The notes beneath the pieces were generated by a model. The model saw only the letters and a list, made by a program, of their open reading frames with translations, did not search any database and was not told the DNA's origin. The translations under genes were made by a program, and so were the position numbers. Shown piece after piece: positions 9,328 through 17,008 of a stretch of DNA of 49,977 nt; the first letter of the stretch is position 1, and each line of letters opens with the position of its first letter. Source of the DNA: Bacteroidota bacterium. Its GTDB lineage: Bacteria; Bacteroidota; Bacteroidia; NS11-12g; UBA955. The DNA is taken from contig JABMMZ010000032.1 in the NCBI GenBank assembly GCA_013205405.1, forward strand, positions 1-49,977, in the 5' to 3' direction.

Positions 9328-10011
9328 TTATGGTTTTACATAGAAATAATAGATTGAGTTATTTCTATACCAATTTTGAATAAAATTGGCAGAAACTGGT
9401 CTAACCAGTGTGTCAAAGTTTACAGTTAATTGTCTATTTAAATACGAGTTGTTCACTACAGAATAAATGTCTTGGACATACTCTTTGCAATTTGTACTCG
9501 TTACTTTTACACTATTACCCCCATGCGCATTATTTTTATAAATATTATAAATTGAAATAGAGTAAATAGAACTTTTTAATGGAATTAATAAAAATTTGAA
9601 TTTAATTGAATCATTAGATTTGTCATAATTGATGCCAAAGCCCGATGAAGATTGATAATGAGAGCCAATAATATCTATAATTTTAAAATCTGTTGGAGAT
9701 GGGAGTTGCTCTTCCAATAATTTAGAAGTATCACTCAATTTTATAATTGAAACGAATAAGTCAAAATTAAATTTTGAATAATTAGTATTACTCCCATTTT
9801 GAGCATCTTTTAAAGTTGAATAATTATAACTTTCAAAAACTAGAGTATCCAAAATATTAATTGTATCATTATTAGGTGAAATATTAATAGGGAAAGTGGG
9901 GAAATAAGTAATACTGCAATTTTTATCTTTGCAAGCAGAAATTGATAATATAATAAATAAAAAAAACAATTGAGGTGTTACCCTCAATTGTTTTGAAATT
10001 TTAAAAGCCAT
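9328..10011 (-). CDS. Lipoprotein of unknown function, tandem paralogue 2
   Basis: A 227-aa protein with signal peptide and lipobox LSISAC (Cys27), followed by KDKNC. It is mostly beta-strand-like. It resembles the 220-aa upstream neighbour along its length: shared CKDKNC after the lipobox, DTLVFES, a KI(I/T)DIIGSH/T block, NAHG(G/N)N, CKEY and the ending YYFYVKP. Its ATG lies inside a copied peptidase tail (GATTATGGC), just as in the other copy. A 13-bp hairpin followed by eight T lies within the signal-peptide codons. Not recognised as a named family; probably an outer-membrane lipoprotein. Confidence 0.8.
   Translation of the reverse strand: MAFKISKQLRVTPQLFFLFIILSISACKDKNCSITYFPTFPINISPNNDTINILDTLVFESYNYSTLKDAQNGSNTNYSKFNFDLFVSIIKLSDTSKLLEEQLPSPTDFKIIDIIGSHYQSSSGFGINYDKSNDSIKFKFLLIPLKSSIYSISIYNIYKNNAHGGNSVKVTSTNCKEYVQDIYSVVNNSYLNRQLTVNFDTLVRPVSANFIQNWYRNNSIYYFYVKP
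9959..9994 (-). terminator. Terminator-like hairpin inside the start of lipoprotein paralogue 2
   Basis: A perfect 13-bp stem (9963-9975 with 9982-9994, 6-nt loop) followed on the minus strand by eight T (9966-9959). It falls in codons for about residues 6-18 of the lipoprotein. The form is that of an intrinsic terminator but the position is inside a coding region. The equivalent region of paralogue 1 pairs only imperfectly. Confidence 0.55.
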
Positions 10012-10051
10012 AATCTTGAAATAATATATCTACAGCCATTTTTTCTTTGTT
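10001..10051 (-). repeat. Second copy of the peptidase-tail repeat
   Basis: Seventeen codons (NKEKMAVDILFQDYGF plus stop) that copy the C-terminus of the peptidase at 10713. It sits between the two lipoproteins, so the second lipoprotein begins in the same local context as the first. Confidence 0.8.
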
Positions 10052-10066
10052 TTTTAAATACAAAAT

Positions 10067-10723
10067 CTATGGTTTTACATAGAAATAATAAAATGCATTT
10101 TTAGTACTCCATTTCTGATTTTCATCTAAATAACTAAAATTAAATAAATCTATTAAATAATGATTAGTATTGCCAAAATTAACTAAAGTATTTACATTCT
10201 CTAGATATTCTTTGCATTTTGTATCAGTTAATTTTATATTGTTGTTCCCATGAGCATTATGTTTAACATTATTGCTGCAGTTTAATCCAAATAAACCAAT
10301 GTTTTGAGGAATAATTAAGAATTTAAATAAAATACTGTCATTTCTTGATTCGTATTTTATAAAAAAACCACTTTCGCCTGCTACCTCATGTGTGCCAATA
10401 ATATCTGTTATTTTAAAAGAATTTGTAACATTAGGATGAATAGCAAATTTTGAAGTATCATTTAAATGGTATATATTTGTTAAAAAATTAAATTTATAAT
10501 TTTTGTAGTTTGTTAAACTTCCATTTCTTTTATCCAACATAAAATTACTACTTTTACTTTCAAATATTAATGTATCACCAATTTTAATGGTGTCTTTCTC
10601 AGTTGACGCTTTAAAGTGAATGATTGGATTGTAAATAATGTCGCAATTTTTATCTTTGCAGGAAATAAAAAACAAACAAATGAGGATAAAACTCAATTCT
10701 TTTGTTAAGTATTTAAAATCCAT
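10067..10723 (-). CDS. Lipoprotein of unknown function, tandem paralogue 1
   Basis: Start chosen at ATG 10723 (MDFKYLTKELS); a GTG two codons upstream is also open. Lipobox LFFISC, with the Cys at about residue 22, is followed by KDKNC. It is paralogous to the next gene (9328-10011), with the same conserved blocks and the same YYFYVKP ending. The ATG overlaps the last codons of the truncated peptidase (ATTATGGATTTTAA), so translation may be coupled to it. Function unknown; predicted lipid-anchored in the outer membrane. Confidence 0.8.
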   Translation of the reverse strand: MDFKYLTKELSFILICLFFISCKDKNCDIIYNPIIHFKASTEKDTIKIGDTLIFESKSSNFMLDKRNGSLTNYKNYKFNFLTNIYHLNDTSKFAIHPNVTNSFKITDIIGTHEVAGESGFFIKYESRNDSILFKFLIIPQNIGLFGLNCSNNVKHNAHGNNNIKLTDTKCKEYLENVNTLVNFGNTNHYLIDLFNFSYLDENQKWSTKNAFYYFYVKP

Positions 10724-11333
10724 AATCACTAAACAGAAAATTAACGGCTAAAATTTCCTTGTTTAAATTTTGTGCTAAAACTACTTGATGAAAATCTTGA
10801 ACTGACGTTACATTAGGCTGTAAAGCATTAAAAATTTCGTTCATGGTATAAGTTTGCACTTCATCTCTGATAAGAGTGAAAAATGGTTCTCCATTCTCTG
10901 TCATATCAAACATTGTACCTCCGGCATCAAAAGGAAAATTTCCTGAAACTGGCTTGGCTGCAAAATTTTCTATTCTTACTTGCCATGTATTTGTTCGATT
11001 ATTCATGTCTGAATGTTGCAGACCGTATCTTGCATGTGCAAATTCATACCCTACATAATCTGCCCATCCTTCACTTACCTCTATTCGCTCAGAACCTGTT
11101 GTACTAGCATTGCCATAACCTCCATTTAATATTACATAACTAACATAGTTAAACCAAAAAGTATTACCAACTTTGGAATAATGAGAGGAATGTGCAAATT
11201 CATGATATAATACATTTGCAATAACATCACTTTGTCTATTAGCTAAAACACTTGTGTGTGCTGTGTGCTGTGTGCTGTGTTGATTTTTCATGTATTTATA
11301 TATAATATCAAAAATAATACTATTTTCTAACAA
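10713..11333 (-). CDS. N-terminally truncated metallopeptidase-like protein (HEFAH motif)
   Basis: The recognisable part starts around VIANVLYHEFAHSSHYSKVG, which holds a zinc-binding HEFAH motif, and continues with a conserved EGWADYVGYEFAH block in which Glu may be the third ligand. There is no signal peptide and no upstream domain. The first 15-30 codons come from a (GTGCTGT)n repeat (QHSTQHTAHTS) and look non-native. The preceding gene ends only 47 nt upstream, so the missing N-terminus is not present nearby. The likely start is MKNQHS at 11291 or a codon further in. Probably a remnant, though the frame is open for 206 aa. Confidence 0.6.
   Translation of the reverse strand: MLENSIIFDIIYKYMKNQHSTQHTAHTSVLANRQSDVIANVLYHEFAHSSHYSKVGNTFWFNYVSYVILNGGYGNASTTGSERIEVSEGWADYVGYEFAHARYGLQHSDMNNRTNTWQVRIENFAAKPVSGNFPFDAGGTMFDMTENGEPFFTLIRDEVQTYTMNEIFNALQPNVTSVQDFHQVVLAQNLNKEILAVNFLFSDYGF
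11251..11282. repeat. Microsatellite of a 7-bp unit (GTGCTGT)
   Basis: About four imperfect units at the 5' end of the truncated peptidase. It probably marks a rearrangement junction. It is also a possible site of copy-number change that would shift the frame of the peptidase start. Confidence 0.75.
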
Positions 11334-11380
11334 ATCAAAATTTTAATTTATTATCTTTTTGTAAAATTATTAAACAAAAA

Positions 11381-12319
11381 TTACTTATTTCTACCTATAT
11401 AAAACACTCTAGAAATATTAAATCCAAAATGTATTTGATTTTTTGTCCAACTATTAGCTGTTTCAGTAATAAATCCTTTTTCATTCATACCAGTGCTATT
11501 GGTAAAATGCAATTGAAATACGTGGCCGCCTGTTTCAATATCGCAACCTATAGATAATGAATTATTGTAATTGAATGAAGATATTTGATTTGGCAATACA
11601 TAAAAATACTCGCCTGTTATTGCTATTTTTCTAGATACTTTCACTCTACCACAAATACCCATACTCAATACAGTGTTTTTGTATTTAGATGAATCTATAA
11701 AATTGCGGTGTACTATGGTAGGCATTAATTGTAATGATAGTTTCTCATTAAATTTTTTGGCTATTAAAATTTGGTGGGTATAATATAACCTGTGTGTAAA
11801 GTAATAAGGCGTATAACTTGTAGTTGTATTTTTAGCTGTTTGAATAGCCATATTAGCAATATATACAATACTTAGTGGCCGGTTTTTATCATTGCTTGCT
11901 TGGCGCATTATTTTCCATTTAACGGTGCCATCATATATTTTATTCACAGAAGATCTACCAATTTCAATATTTAATAAATCAGATAAGCCAAAAGTAAAAC
12001 TCATTCTTTGATAAGCTTGGTCTAAGCCATATAAATTGTATGCACCTTGATCTAAAGTGCCAAAACGGTGGCATATACGATAATCCATATTGGCTTTGGC
12101 TAACATTTCTATACTTTGAGAATTGATAACTCGAGTACCTTTAAAAGTATTGGTTTCAAAATCTATTTCATCATCTAATGCTAAGTCTACTAAGCTCGAT
12201 GTATCTGCAACTAAACCAGGTATATCAGATACCGCATTCATTTTTTTTGTAGTATCAATTTGAGCGTTTAAACTTAGTGCTATCGATAGATTTAGAATTA
12301 AAAATATTTGTTTAGTCAT
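11381..12319 (-). CDS. DUF5777-family outer-membrane beta-barrel protein
   Basis: 312 aa with a signal peptide (MTKQIFLILNLSIALSLNA). An early acidic segment (DDEIDFETNTFKGTRVINSQ) leads into many amphipathic strands ending with aromatic residues. The motif NMDYRICHRFGTLDQGAYNLYG is typical of DUF5777 proteins. It ends the operon 13698-11381, in which the upstream genes encode YceI, an OB-fold protein and a haem lipoprotein; the gap to YceI is 3 nt. The role is unknown, presumably an outer-membrane partner of that cluster. Confidence 0.8.
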   Translation of the reverse strand: MTKQIFLILNLSIALSLNAQIDTTKKMNAVSDIPGLVADTSSLVDLALDDEIDFETNTFKGTRVINSQSIEMLAKANMDYRICHRFGTLDQGAYNLYGLDQAYQRMSFTFGLSDLLNIEIGRSSVNKIYDGTVKWKIMRQASNDKNRPLSIVYIANMAIQTAKNTTTSYTPYYFTHRLYYTHQILIAKKFNEKLSLQLMPTIVHRNFIDSSKYKNTVLSMGICGRVKVSRKIAITGEYFYVLPNQISSFNYNNSLSIGCDIETGGHVFQLHFTNSTGMNEKGFITETANSWTKNQIHFGFNISRVFYIGRNK

Positions 12320-12322
12320 ATT

Positions 12323-12868
12323 TTACTTTTTAGTATAATCCATAATAATATCTACACCAATACTTTCAGCAATTTTTGCTTCTGCTATTGCTGGTATTAC
12401 TATGTTGTAGTCTTTTAGTTTAATATCCAAATGGGCAGTTGCGGTAACTTTGCCTCCTTTTACAACAAATGTAACAGTAGAAACAACATCTTTAGTTATA
12501 TTTTTAATAGTTAATTTACCTGTTACATCAGCAGTGTATGTGCCATCTTTTGTAAAATCTACTTTTTTAACATCAATTAATTTGCCTTTAAAACTGGCTT
12601 TAGGATATTTAGTACTTTCAGCATAAGTTTCATTGAAATGGTCTTCCATTAGTTGGTTAGGAAAATCGAAACCTTTCATTAATAATAAAAATTGCAAATC
12701 GCCTGTTACAGAATTTAACTCACTTACTACTTTTCTGTTTTCCGCTTTTATATCTTCTAATTTAGTTTTAGATAAAAACTTAATTACACCTGTTTTAGTA
12801 TGATATTTTTGAGCACTTAAGTTTAATACTAATGCTAAAATGGCGATGGATAAAATTATTTTTTTCAT
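12323..12868 (-). CDS. YceI-family periplasmic lipid-binding protein
   Basis: Start chosen at MKKIILS (12868), which begins a clear signal peptide; the longer frame to 12892 overlaps the upstream gene. YceI folds form a lipocalin-like barrel that binds polyprenoid or other apolar ligands. Visible family features are HTKTGVIKFLSKT near the N-terminus, FDFPNQLMEDHFNETY, KYPKASFKGKL and the late DVTGKLTIKNITKDV block. Length is usual. It lies between the OB-fold gene and the DUF5777 barrel. Confidence 0.9.
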   Translation of the reverse strand: MKKIILSIAILALVLNLSAQKYHTKTGVIKFLSKTKLEDIKAENRKVVSELNSVTGDLQFLLLMKGFDFPNQLMEDHFNETYAESTKYPKASFKGKLIDVKKVDFTKDGTYTADVTGKLTIKNITKDVVSTVTFVVKGGKVTATAHLDIKLKDYNIVIPAIAEAKIAESIGVDIIMDYTKK

Positions 12869-12878
12869 ATTTATATAT

Positions 12879-13298
12879 TTATTTGTTTTCAATTAGTCTG
12901 CATTTGTTTAATTCTACATCAATAAGTTTGCCAATACAATAACCTTTAATGTTTACAATGTCTTTTTCTTTTAATTTTTGTAATAGATGGTTTTGTATGG
13001 TATCCATCTCGCAGCTGACATTGCCTGCACTATCGTTACTATTTATAAATATAGAATAGCGGTTCTCATTTTTTTCAATAAGTGCTATTTCACCTCTCAT
13101 ATCTATTACTTTATTTAAGTATAAATTATTGGCACTGTCCTCGTATTCATTAAAAAGTTTAAATAAACTATTGGCAGAAATTACAACTGAATCTTTTGCT
13201 TTTGTTGGGTCATTTTCTTTTCCCGAAATTTTATAATACACATAGCCTCCAATAGCGCCTGCAATGGCTAGAATAAATAATATTTTAATAATTTTCAT
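12879..13298 (-). CDS. Membrane-anchored OB-fold (tRNA_anti-like) protein
   Basis: 139 aa. An N-terminal hydrophobic helix (residues 3-23) is followed by SANSLFKLFNEYEDSANNLYLNKVIDMRGEI and a small OB-fold-like domain ending in CRLIENK. This is the architecture of Bacteroidota tRNA_anti-like proteins, which despite the name are exported and of unknown function. It is co-transcribed with the haem lipoprotein (10-nt gap) and YceI. Confidence 0.7.
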   Translation of the reverse strand: MKIIKILFILAIAGAIGGYVYYKISGKENDPTKAKDSVVISANSLFKLFNEYEDSANNLYLNKVIDMRGEIALIEKNENRYSIFINSNDSAGNVSCEMDTIQNHLLQKLKEKDIVNIKGYCIGKLIDVELNKCRLIENK

Positions 13299-13308
13299 AT
13301 TTTAAAGT

Positions 13309-13698
13309 TTAATTGTTTAAAGCACCTCTATTTATCCAAGCTTGGATTTTATTTATATCACAATCACTCAGTTTACTGCCTCCTTTAGGCATTTGACTTG
13401 CACCACTTTTATGGTTGATAGAAGCTATTAATTTGCCATTGTTTACGCTTACTAATGTTTCTGAATGAGATTGGTAAGCGAAGCTCCCGGCCATTGCCGA
13501 AGTAGTATGACATCCACTTGTAGCACAATTTGCCATTAATATTGGCGATACATTGGCGCTATATTTTGAGTTTGCGGTATCGCATGTGCCTTCGCTAGGG
13601 TATAGTATATCTGCTTTATCTTTACAACAGCTCGATAAACACATTGTAATTATCAGTACACTAGCTATTTTGGCAAATAATATGAAGGAAGTTTTCAT
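13309..13698 (-). CDS. Cytochrome c-like lipoprotein with CX4CH haem motif
   Basis: 129 aa. The signal peptide and lipobox (LSSCC, Cys24) suggest an outer-membrane or periplasmic lipoprotein. The haem-binding motif is CATSGCH (Cys58, Cys63, His64), a CX4CH variant seen in small Bacteroidota cytochromes. Met103 in SQMPKGG is a likely sixth ligand, and the C-terminal IQAWINRGA is typical of this cytochrome family. First gene of the four-gene operon, so electron transfer may be its contribution. Confidence 0.8.
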   Translation of the reverse strand: MKTSFILFAKIASVLIITMCLSSCCKDKADILYPSEGTCDTANSKYSANVSPILMANCATSGCHTTSAMAGSFAYQSHSETLVSVNNGKLIASINHKSGASQMPKGGSKLSDCDINKIQAWINRGALNN

Positions 13699-13757
13699 TG
13701 TTTTAATATATACGGTTTTATTTTAAATTTAGATTTGTAGATTATTGTTATTTTATG

Positions 13758-13765
13758 CAAATATA
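13758..13765 (-). promoter_or_regulatory. -7 element for the cytochrome-OB-YceI-DUF5777 operon
   Basis: Perfect TATATTTG on the minus strand, about 60 nt upstream of the first ATG (13698). No convincing -33 TTG at the right distance. The upstream side abuts the terminator hairpin at 13777-13815. Confidence 0.45.
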
Positions 13766-13776
13766 AAGGTATTTAT

Positions 13777-13815
13777 AAAAAAACATAGCTAGTGTTATTA
13801 AACACTAGCTATGTT
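13777..13815 (-). terminator. Second terminator downstream of the S46 peptidase gene
   Basis: A perfect 15-bp stem (13782-13796 with 13801-13815, loop ATTA) followed on the minus strand by a T run. It is about 100 nt beyond another terminator (13910-13944), with no ORF between them. It insulates the next operon or ends a short RNA. Confidence 0.8.
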
Positions 13816-13909
13816 AAATAATTTGCAAATTTTTTAAGCTGCACCCTGCTTTTATTGAGGCTGCAATGGATACTTAAAATCTTATCTATAGTTATAAAAG
13901 TTCATGTCA

Positions 13910-13944
13910 TAAAAAAATCCCTGCACCAAAGGTGCAGGGATTTT
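13910..13944 (-). terminator. Terminator of the S46 peptidase gene
   Basis: A perfect 14-bp GC-rich-core stem (13914-13927 with 13931-13944, loop AAA) followed by seven T on the minus strand. It begins 24 nt after the peptidase stop. Confidence 0.9.
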
Positions 13945-13967
13945 AAGATAATTTAAATTAGTATCAA

Positions 13968-16118
13968 CTATTGTACAATCGTCAATTCATTGATAATATT
14001 GTTAGCACCACCTATTTTTTCAATAGTCCATAGTACAAAACGGATATCACAATTAATAGTACGTTGTAGCTTGTTGTCAAAAATAACATCGCCTGCCATA
14101 GCCTCTATATTGCCATCAAAAGCTAAGCCTATCAATTCGCCTTTGCCATTTAATACAGGCGAGCCAGAATTTCCACCAGTAATATCATTATCAGTCAAAA
14201 AGTTTACAGGCATATAACCCGCTTTATCAGCATAGCGGCCATAGTCTTTTTTAGCATACAAATCTCTTACAGATTGCGACAAGAAAAACTCAGGGTCGTT
14301 TTCTTTGTGTTTTTTTACCATACCATCTAAAGTGGTATAGTTGTTTACTTTGGCATCGTTTCTTTTATCTGCTGGTAAGGCACGTACTTTACCGTAGGTT
14401 AAACGCAAGGTAGAGTTAGCATCTGGGTAAAATTTACCTTTAGGATTCGATTTTTGTAAACCTTCTACAAATAAGCGGTAAGCTTTTAGGTAATCGTTTT
14501 CAGCAGTTTTTAGCTCCTCGCTTTTAAAACGAGAGTGCTCAGCCATTTTTGAGGCTAAATTGTAAAGTGGGTCGCCAGTTGCCATACTTGCATTTGGTAG
14601 TTCTAAAAATGCCATCAATCTTTCTTTAGAGGTAAACATACTTAAGGTAAGCGCATTGTTCACATAATTGGTAAAATTATTATTATTGGCCTTGGCTAGG
14701 TCGGCTACAATAGGGGCTAAACCATGACCAGTAGCTTTGCTGCTGTATAGGTTCAATTGGGCAATTAATATATCTCTTTCAGCAGGAGCATAGGCCGTTT
14801 CAAAATAGCTATTAATAGCATTTTTTAATACTAGTAAAAGTTCTTTTCTTTTAGTAGTATCTGCATTGGCATAAGTTTCTAATTGTTTGCCCACCATAGC
14901 AAAGGTTAATAAATTACTAGAACGGAATAATAGGCTTAAATAATTATCATGTCTTGCTTTTTCATTCGTCATGCCGTAGTATTTATTGATATTGCTGATA
15001 ACATTACCATATTTACCTACGTTTTCTTTTTTATTGGCCCAAGCATTAAATTTTACCTCTTGTGCTGTTTTCAATTTTACAGTTTCATGTTTGGTAAGGG
15101 CATCTATCATACCTTGTCTGTTTTTCCAATAGTTGGCTATACGGGCATATTGAGAGGCATACTTCAAATTTACATTAGCATCTTTATCCATGTATTTTTT
15201 CATGTTATCCATGCCAGTTTTAGAAGCCTCTACCCAAGCAGGGTAAGCAAATTTTACGTTTTGCTCAATACCTTGTGCAGGCATCCAACGGTTGGTTCTA
15301 CCTGGGTAGCCAAGTATCATAGCAAAATCATTTTCTTTTACACCTTGTAAGTTTATCGTTAAAAATTTCTTTGGTTTCAAAGGCACATTGTCTTTGCTGT
15401 ATTCAGCAGGATTACCGTCTTTATCGGCATATACTCTAAACAAAGAAAAATCGCCCGTATGACGAGGCCATTCCCAATTGTCTACATCGCCACCAAATTT
15501 GCCTACGCTTTCTGTTGGTGTACCTACAAAACGCACATCTTTATAATCTTGGTACACAAAATAATAGTATTCATTTCCTTGAAAAAATCCTCTTACAGAA
15601 ACGGTATATTTTCCGCCACCATCATTCTCTTTTTGAATTTTAGCTACTTCTTGATTTAAAACAATATCTCTTCTTGCTTCAGTCATTGTATCGTTTAATA
15701 CACCTAACATGCGGCTTGTTACATTATCCATTCTTACAAAAAAGCGAACAAATAAACTTCTAGGCTTTAATTCCTGAGATTTATCTGTAGCCCAATAGCC
15801 ATCTTTAAGATAATTTTTTTCTGGAGTAGAAAGTTCAGCTATGGCATCGTATCCACAGTGGTGGTTGGTTAGCACCAAGCCATCTTTAGAAATAATTTCG
15901 CCTGTGCAGCCGCCATTAAATTGAACAATTGCGTCTTTTAAGCTTGAGTTGTTAATACTGTAAATTTCTTCGGCAGTTAATTTTAAACCCGCTTTCGACA
16001 TGTCTCTCATATTGTTTTTTTCTAAAAACATTAAGAACCACATGCCTTCGTCTGCTTTTGCTACATTGTTAAATAATATAACAGCAGAAAATAATAATAT
16101 GTATATTTTTTTATTCAT
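13968..16118 (-). CDS. S46-family dipeptidyl-peptidase, DPP7 type
   Basis: Secreted serine exopeptidase that releases dipeptides, feeding amino-acid catabolism. Start chosen at MNKKIYILL (16118), the signal-peptide start; ATG 16136 is also open. Numbered from that upstream ATG: the His motif is TNHHCGY (His93), the Asp block VGKFGGDVDNWEWPRHTGDF lies near 220, and the nucleophile is Ser657 in TGGNSGSPV. Eighteen residues after the serine the sequence reads FDGN. Gly at this place is the DPP7-type pocket (hydrophobic P1), while DPP11 has Arg. Length of about 716-722 aa is normal. It is monocistronic, with its own strong terminator. Confidence 0.93.
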   Translation of the reverse strand: MNKKIYILLFSAVILFNNVAKADEGMWFLMFLEKNNMRDMSKAGLKLTAEEIYSINNSSLKDAIVQFNGGCTGEIISKDGLVLTNHHCGYDAIAELSTPEKNYLKDGYWATDKSQELKPRSLFVRFFVRMDNVTSRMLGVLNDTMTEARRDIVLNQEVAKIQKENDGGGKYTVSVRGFFQGNEYYYFVYQDYKDVRFVGTPTESVGKFGGDVDNWEWPRHTGDFSLFRVYADKDGNPAEYSKDNVPLKPKKFLTINLQGVKENDFAMILGYPGRTNRWMPAQGIEQNVKFAYPAWVEASKTGMDNMKKYMDKDANVNLKYASQYARIANYWKNRQGMIDALTKHETVKLKTAQEVKFNAWANKKENVGKYGNVISNINKYYGMTNEKARHDNYLSLLFRSSNLLTFAMVGKQLETYANADTTKRKELLLVLKNAINSYFETAYAPAERDILIAQLNLYSSKATGHGLAPIVADLAKANNNNFTNYVNNALTLSMFTSKERLMAFLELPNASMATGDPLYNLASKMAEHSRFKSEELKTAENDYLKAYRLFVEGLQKSNPKGKFYPDANSTLRLTYGKVRALPADKRNDAKVNNYTTLDGMVKKHKENDPEFFLSQSVRDLYAKKDYGRYADKAGYMPVNFLTDNDITGGNSGSPVLNGKGELIGLAFDGNIEAMAGDVIFDNKLQRTINCDIRFVLWTIEKIGGANNIINELTIVQ

Positions 16119-16299
16119 TTTTAAATTTGTTTTCATGAAACTTCGTGTTCATAAATTTTTACGTGGTGCGAATTAAACCAATTACTTTGTGGTAGCCAAA
16201 TAAAAATCGGTAAATGTTACTTTTTTTTACGATAAAGGTGTTTTATGCACGCAAAGAATATTAAATAATGTGTGTTAGGAATATGGAGGAAGTTTTATT

Positions 16300-16317
16300 C
16301 ACGCAAAAGACGCAAAG
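16300..16317. repeat. CGCAAAG-type intergenic repeat
   Basis: The direct repeat CACGCAAAAGACGCAAAG also occurs, with one base fewer, at 44706-44722. A half unit is present near 16247. Such motifs are scattered in intergenic DNA of many Bacteroidota. Confidence 0.6.
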
Positions 16318-16345
16318 AGGGATTGGGGGAAATGCCACTTAAAAC

Positions 16346-16371
16346 AAAAAAGGCCCGTTATATAACGAACC
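16346..16371 (-). terminator. Terminator downstream of SRP RNA
   Basis: The minus strand reads GGTTCGTTATATAACGGGCC (16371-16352), a self-complementary stem with two G-U pairs, followed by six T. It is a plausible end point for the SRP RNA transcript. Confidence 0.6.
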
Positions 16372-16388
16372 AAATTAGTTTAAAAAAA

Positions 16389-16478
16389 TGCAAGCCCACA
16401 TCGCACCGCTACAACCTGCTGCCCTTGCTGCGTTCCTACCCTGGGGGAGTTCACAGGGAGCTGGTCGTGCAGACTTGC
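16389..16478 (-). ncRNA. ffs: Small signal recognition particle RNA (4.5S-like)
   Basis: Central hairpin read on the minus strand: CAGGGTAGGAACGCAGCAAG then GGCAGCAGG. This holds the GGAACGCAGC apical/asymmetric-loop signature bound by Ffh. The flanks pair (GCAAGTC at 16478-16472 with GGCTTGC at 16396-16390), closing a rod of about 90 nt. The RNA ends in a T-rich run. With Ffh and FtsY it targets membrane and secreted proteins to the translocon. Ends are estimated from pairing and the promoter. Confidence 0.93.
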
Positions 16479-16482
16479 GGTG

Positions 16483-16490
16483 CAAATGTA
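16483..16490 (-). promoter_or_regulatory. -7 element of the SRP RNA promoter
   Basis: TACATTTG, an exact TAnnTTTG element, ends 5 nt before the predicted RNA 5' end at 16478. No clear -33 TTG. Confidence 0.6.
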
Positions 16491-16521
16491 AACTAAATTT
16501 TATTTGTATGAAAGGATAATG

Positions 16522-17001
16522 TTAATTTTTAGCAAATTTCTGACTAATCACACTGTTATTGCTGCCTTGTATCAATAATATATAAACACCGGTGCGTAAA
16601 ACAGTCATATCAAATTGTATTTGCACTCTGTTAAAATTATTCACTATTCTTTGTGTCCATACTTTGCCATATATATCTACAATTTTAATGTCAGCGTTGG
16701 CCATTACATTTTCTGGAAAGCCAATATTTACATTAAGCATTGCATTTAGTAAAACAGGATTAGGATAAAAATCTACACTCATACCACTGCATACACCACT
16801 TACCCAATTTGTAACCCCATTTACAAAAAAAGCATTGCATTCGTTTCGGTAGGTAATGCCATTGCAACCACATACGGGATTGTAAAATTCCTCATTACAT
16901 TGATAAGTAGGGGTAATTCTCGATTCTTCAATACATTGTATTTGTCCCCAACTATTTTTGCAATAACTTAATAATGCTATAACTATTATAATGTATTTCA
17001 A
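16522..17001 (-). CDS. Secreted Kazal-domain protein with T9SS sorting tail
   Basis: 159 aa. Signal peptide (MKYIIIVIALLSYC...WG), then a single Kazal-type serine-protease-inhibitor domain with the hallmark PVCGCNGITYRNECNA (about 43-58) and flanking cysteines. The C-terminal 85 or so residues begin VDFYPNPV and end in a VYILLIQG...FAKN pattern, the type A sorting domain for type IX secretion. It is predicted to sit on the surface or be released and to bind proteases. The gene lies 8 nt after serS and is probably co-transcribed. Confidence 0.85.
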   Translation of the reverse strand: MKYIIIVIALLSYCKNSWGQIQCIEESRITPTYQCNEEFYNPVCGCNGITYRNECNAFFVNGVTNWVSGVCSGMSVDFYPNPVLLNAMLNVNIGFPENVMANADIKIVDIYGKVWTQRIVNNFNRVQIQFDMTVLRTGVYILLIQGSNNSVISQKFAKN

Positions 17002-17008
17002 TTGAAGT

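Noticed and set aside
14949-15659. Plus-strand ORFs inside the S46 peptidase gene
   Set aside because: Antisense shadows of a complete, well-recognised gene.
16272-16496. A 74-codon plus-strand ORF
   Set aside because: It runs through the SRP RNA gene antisense to it.
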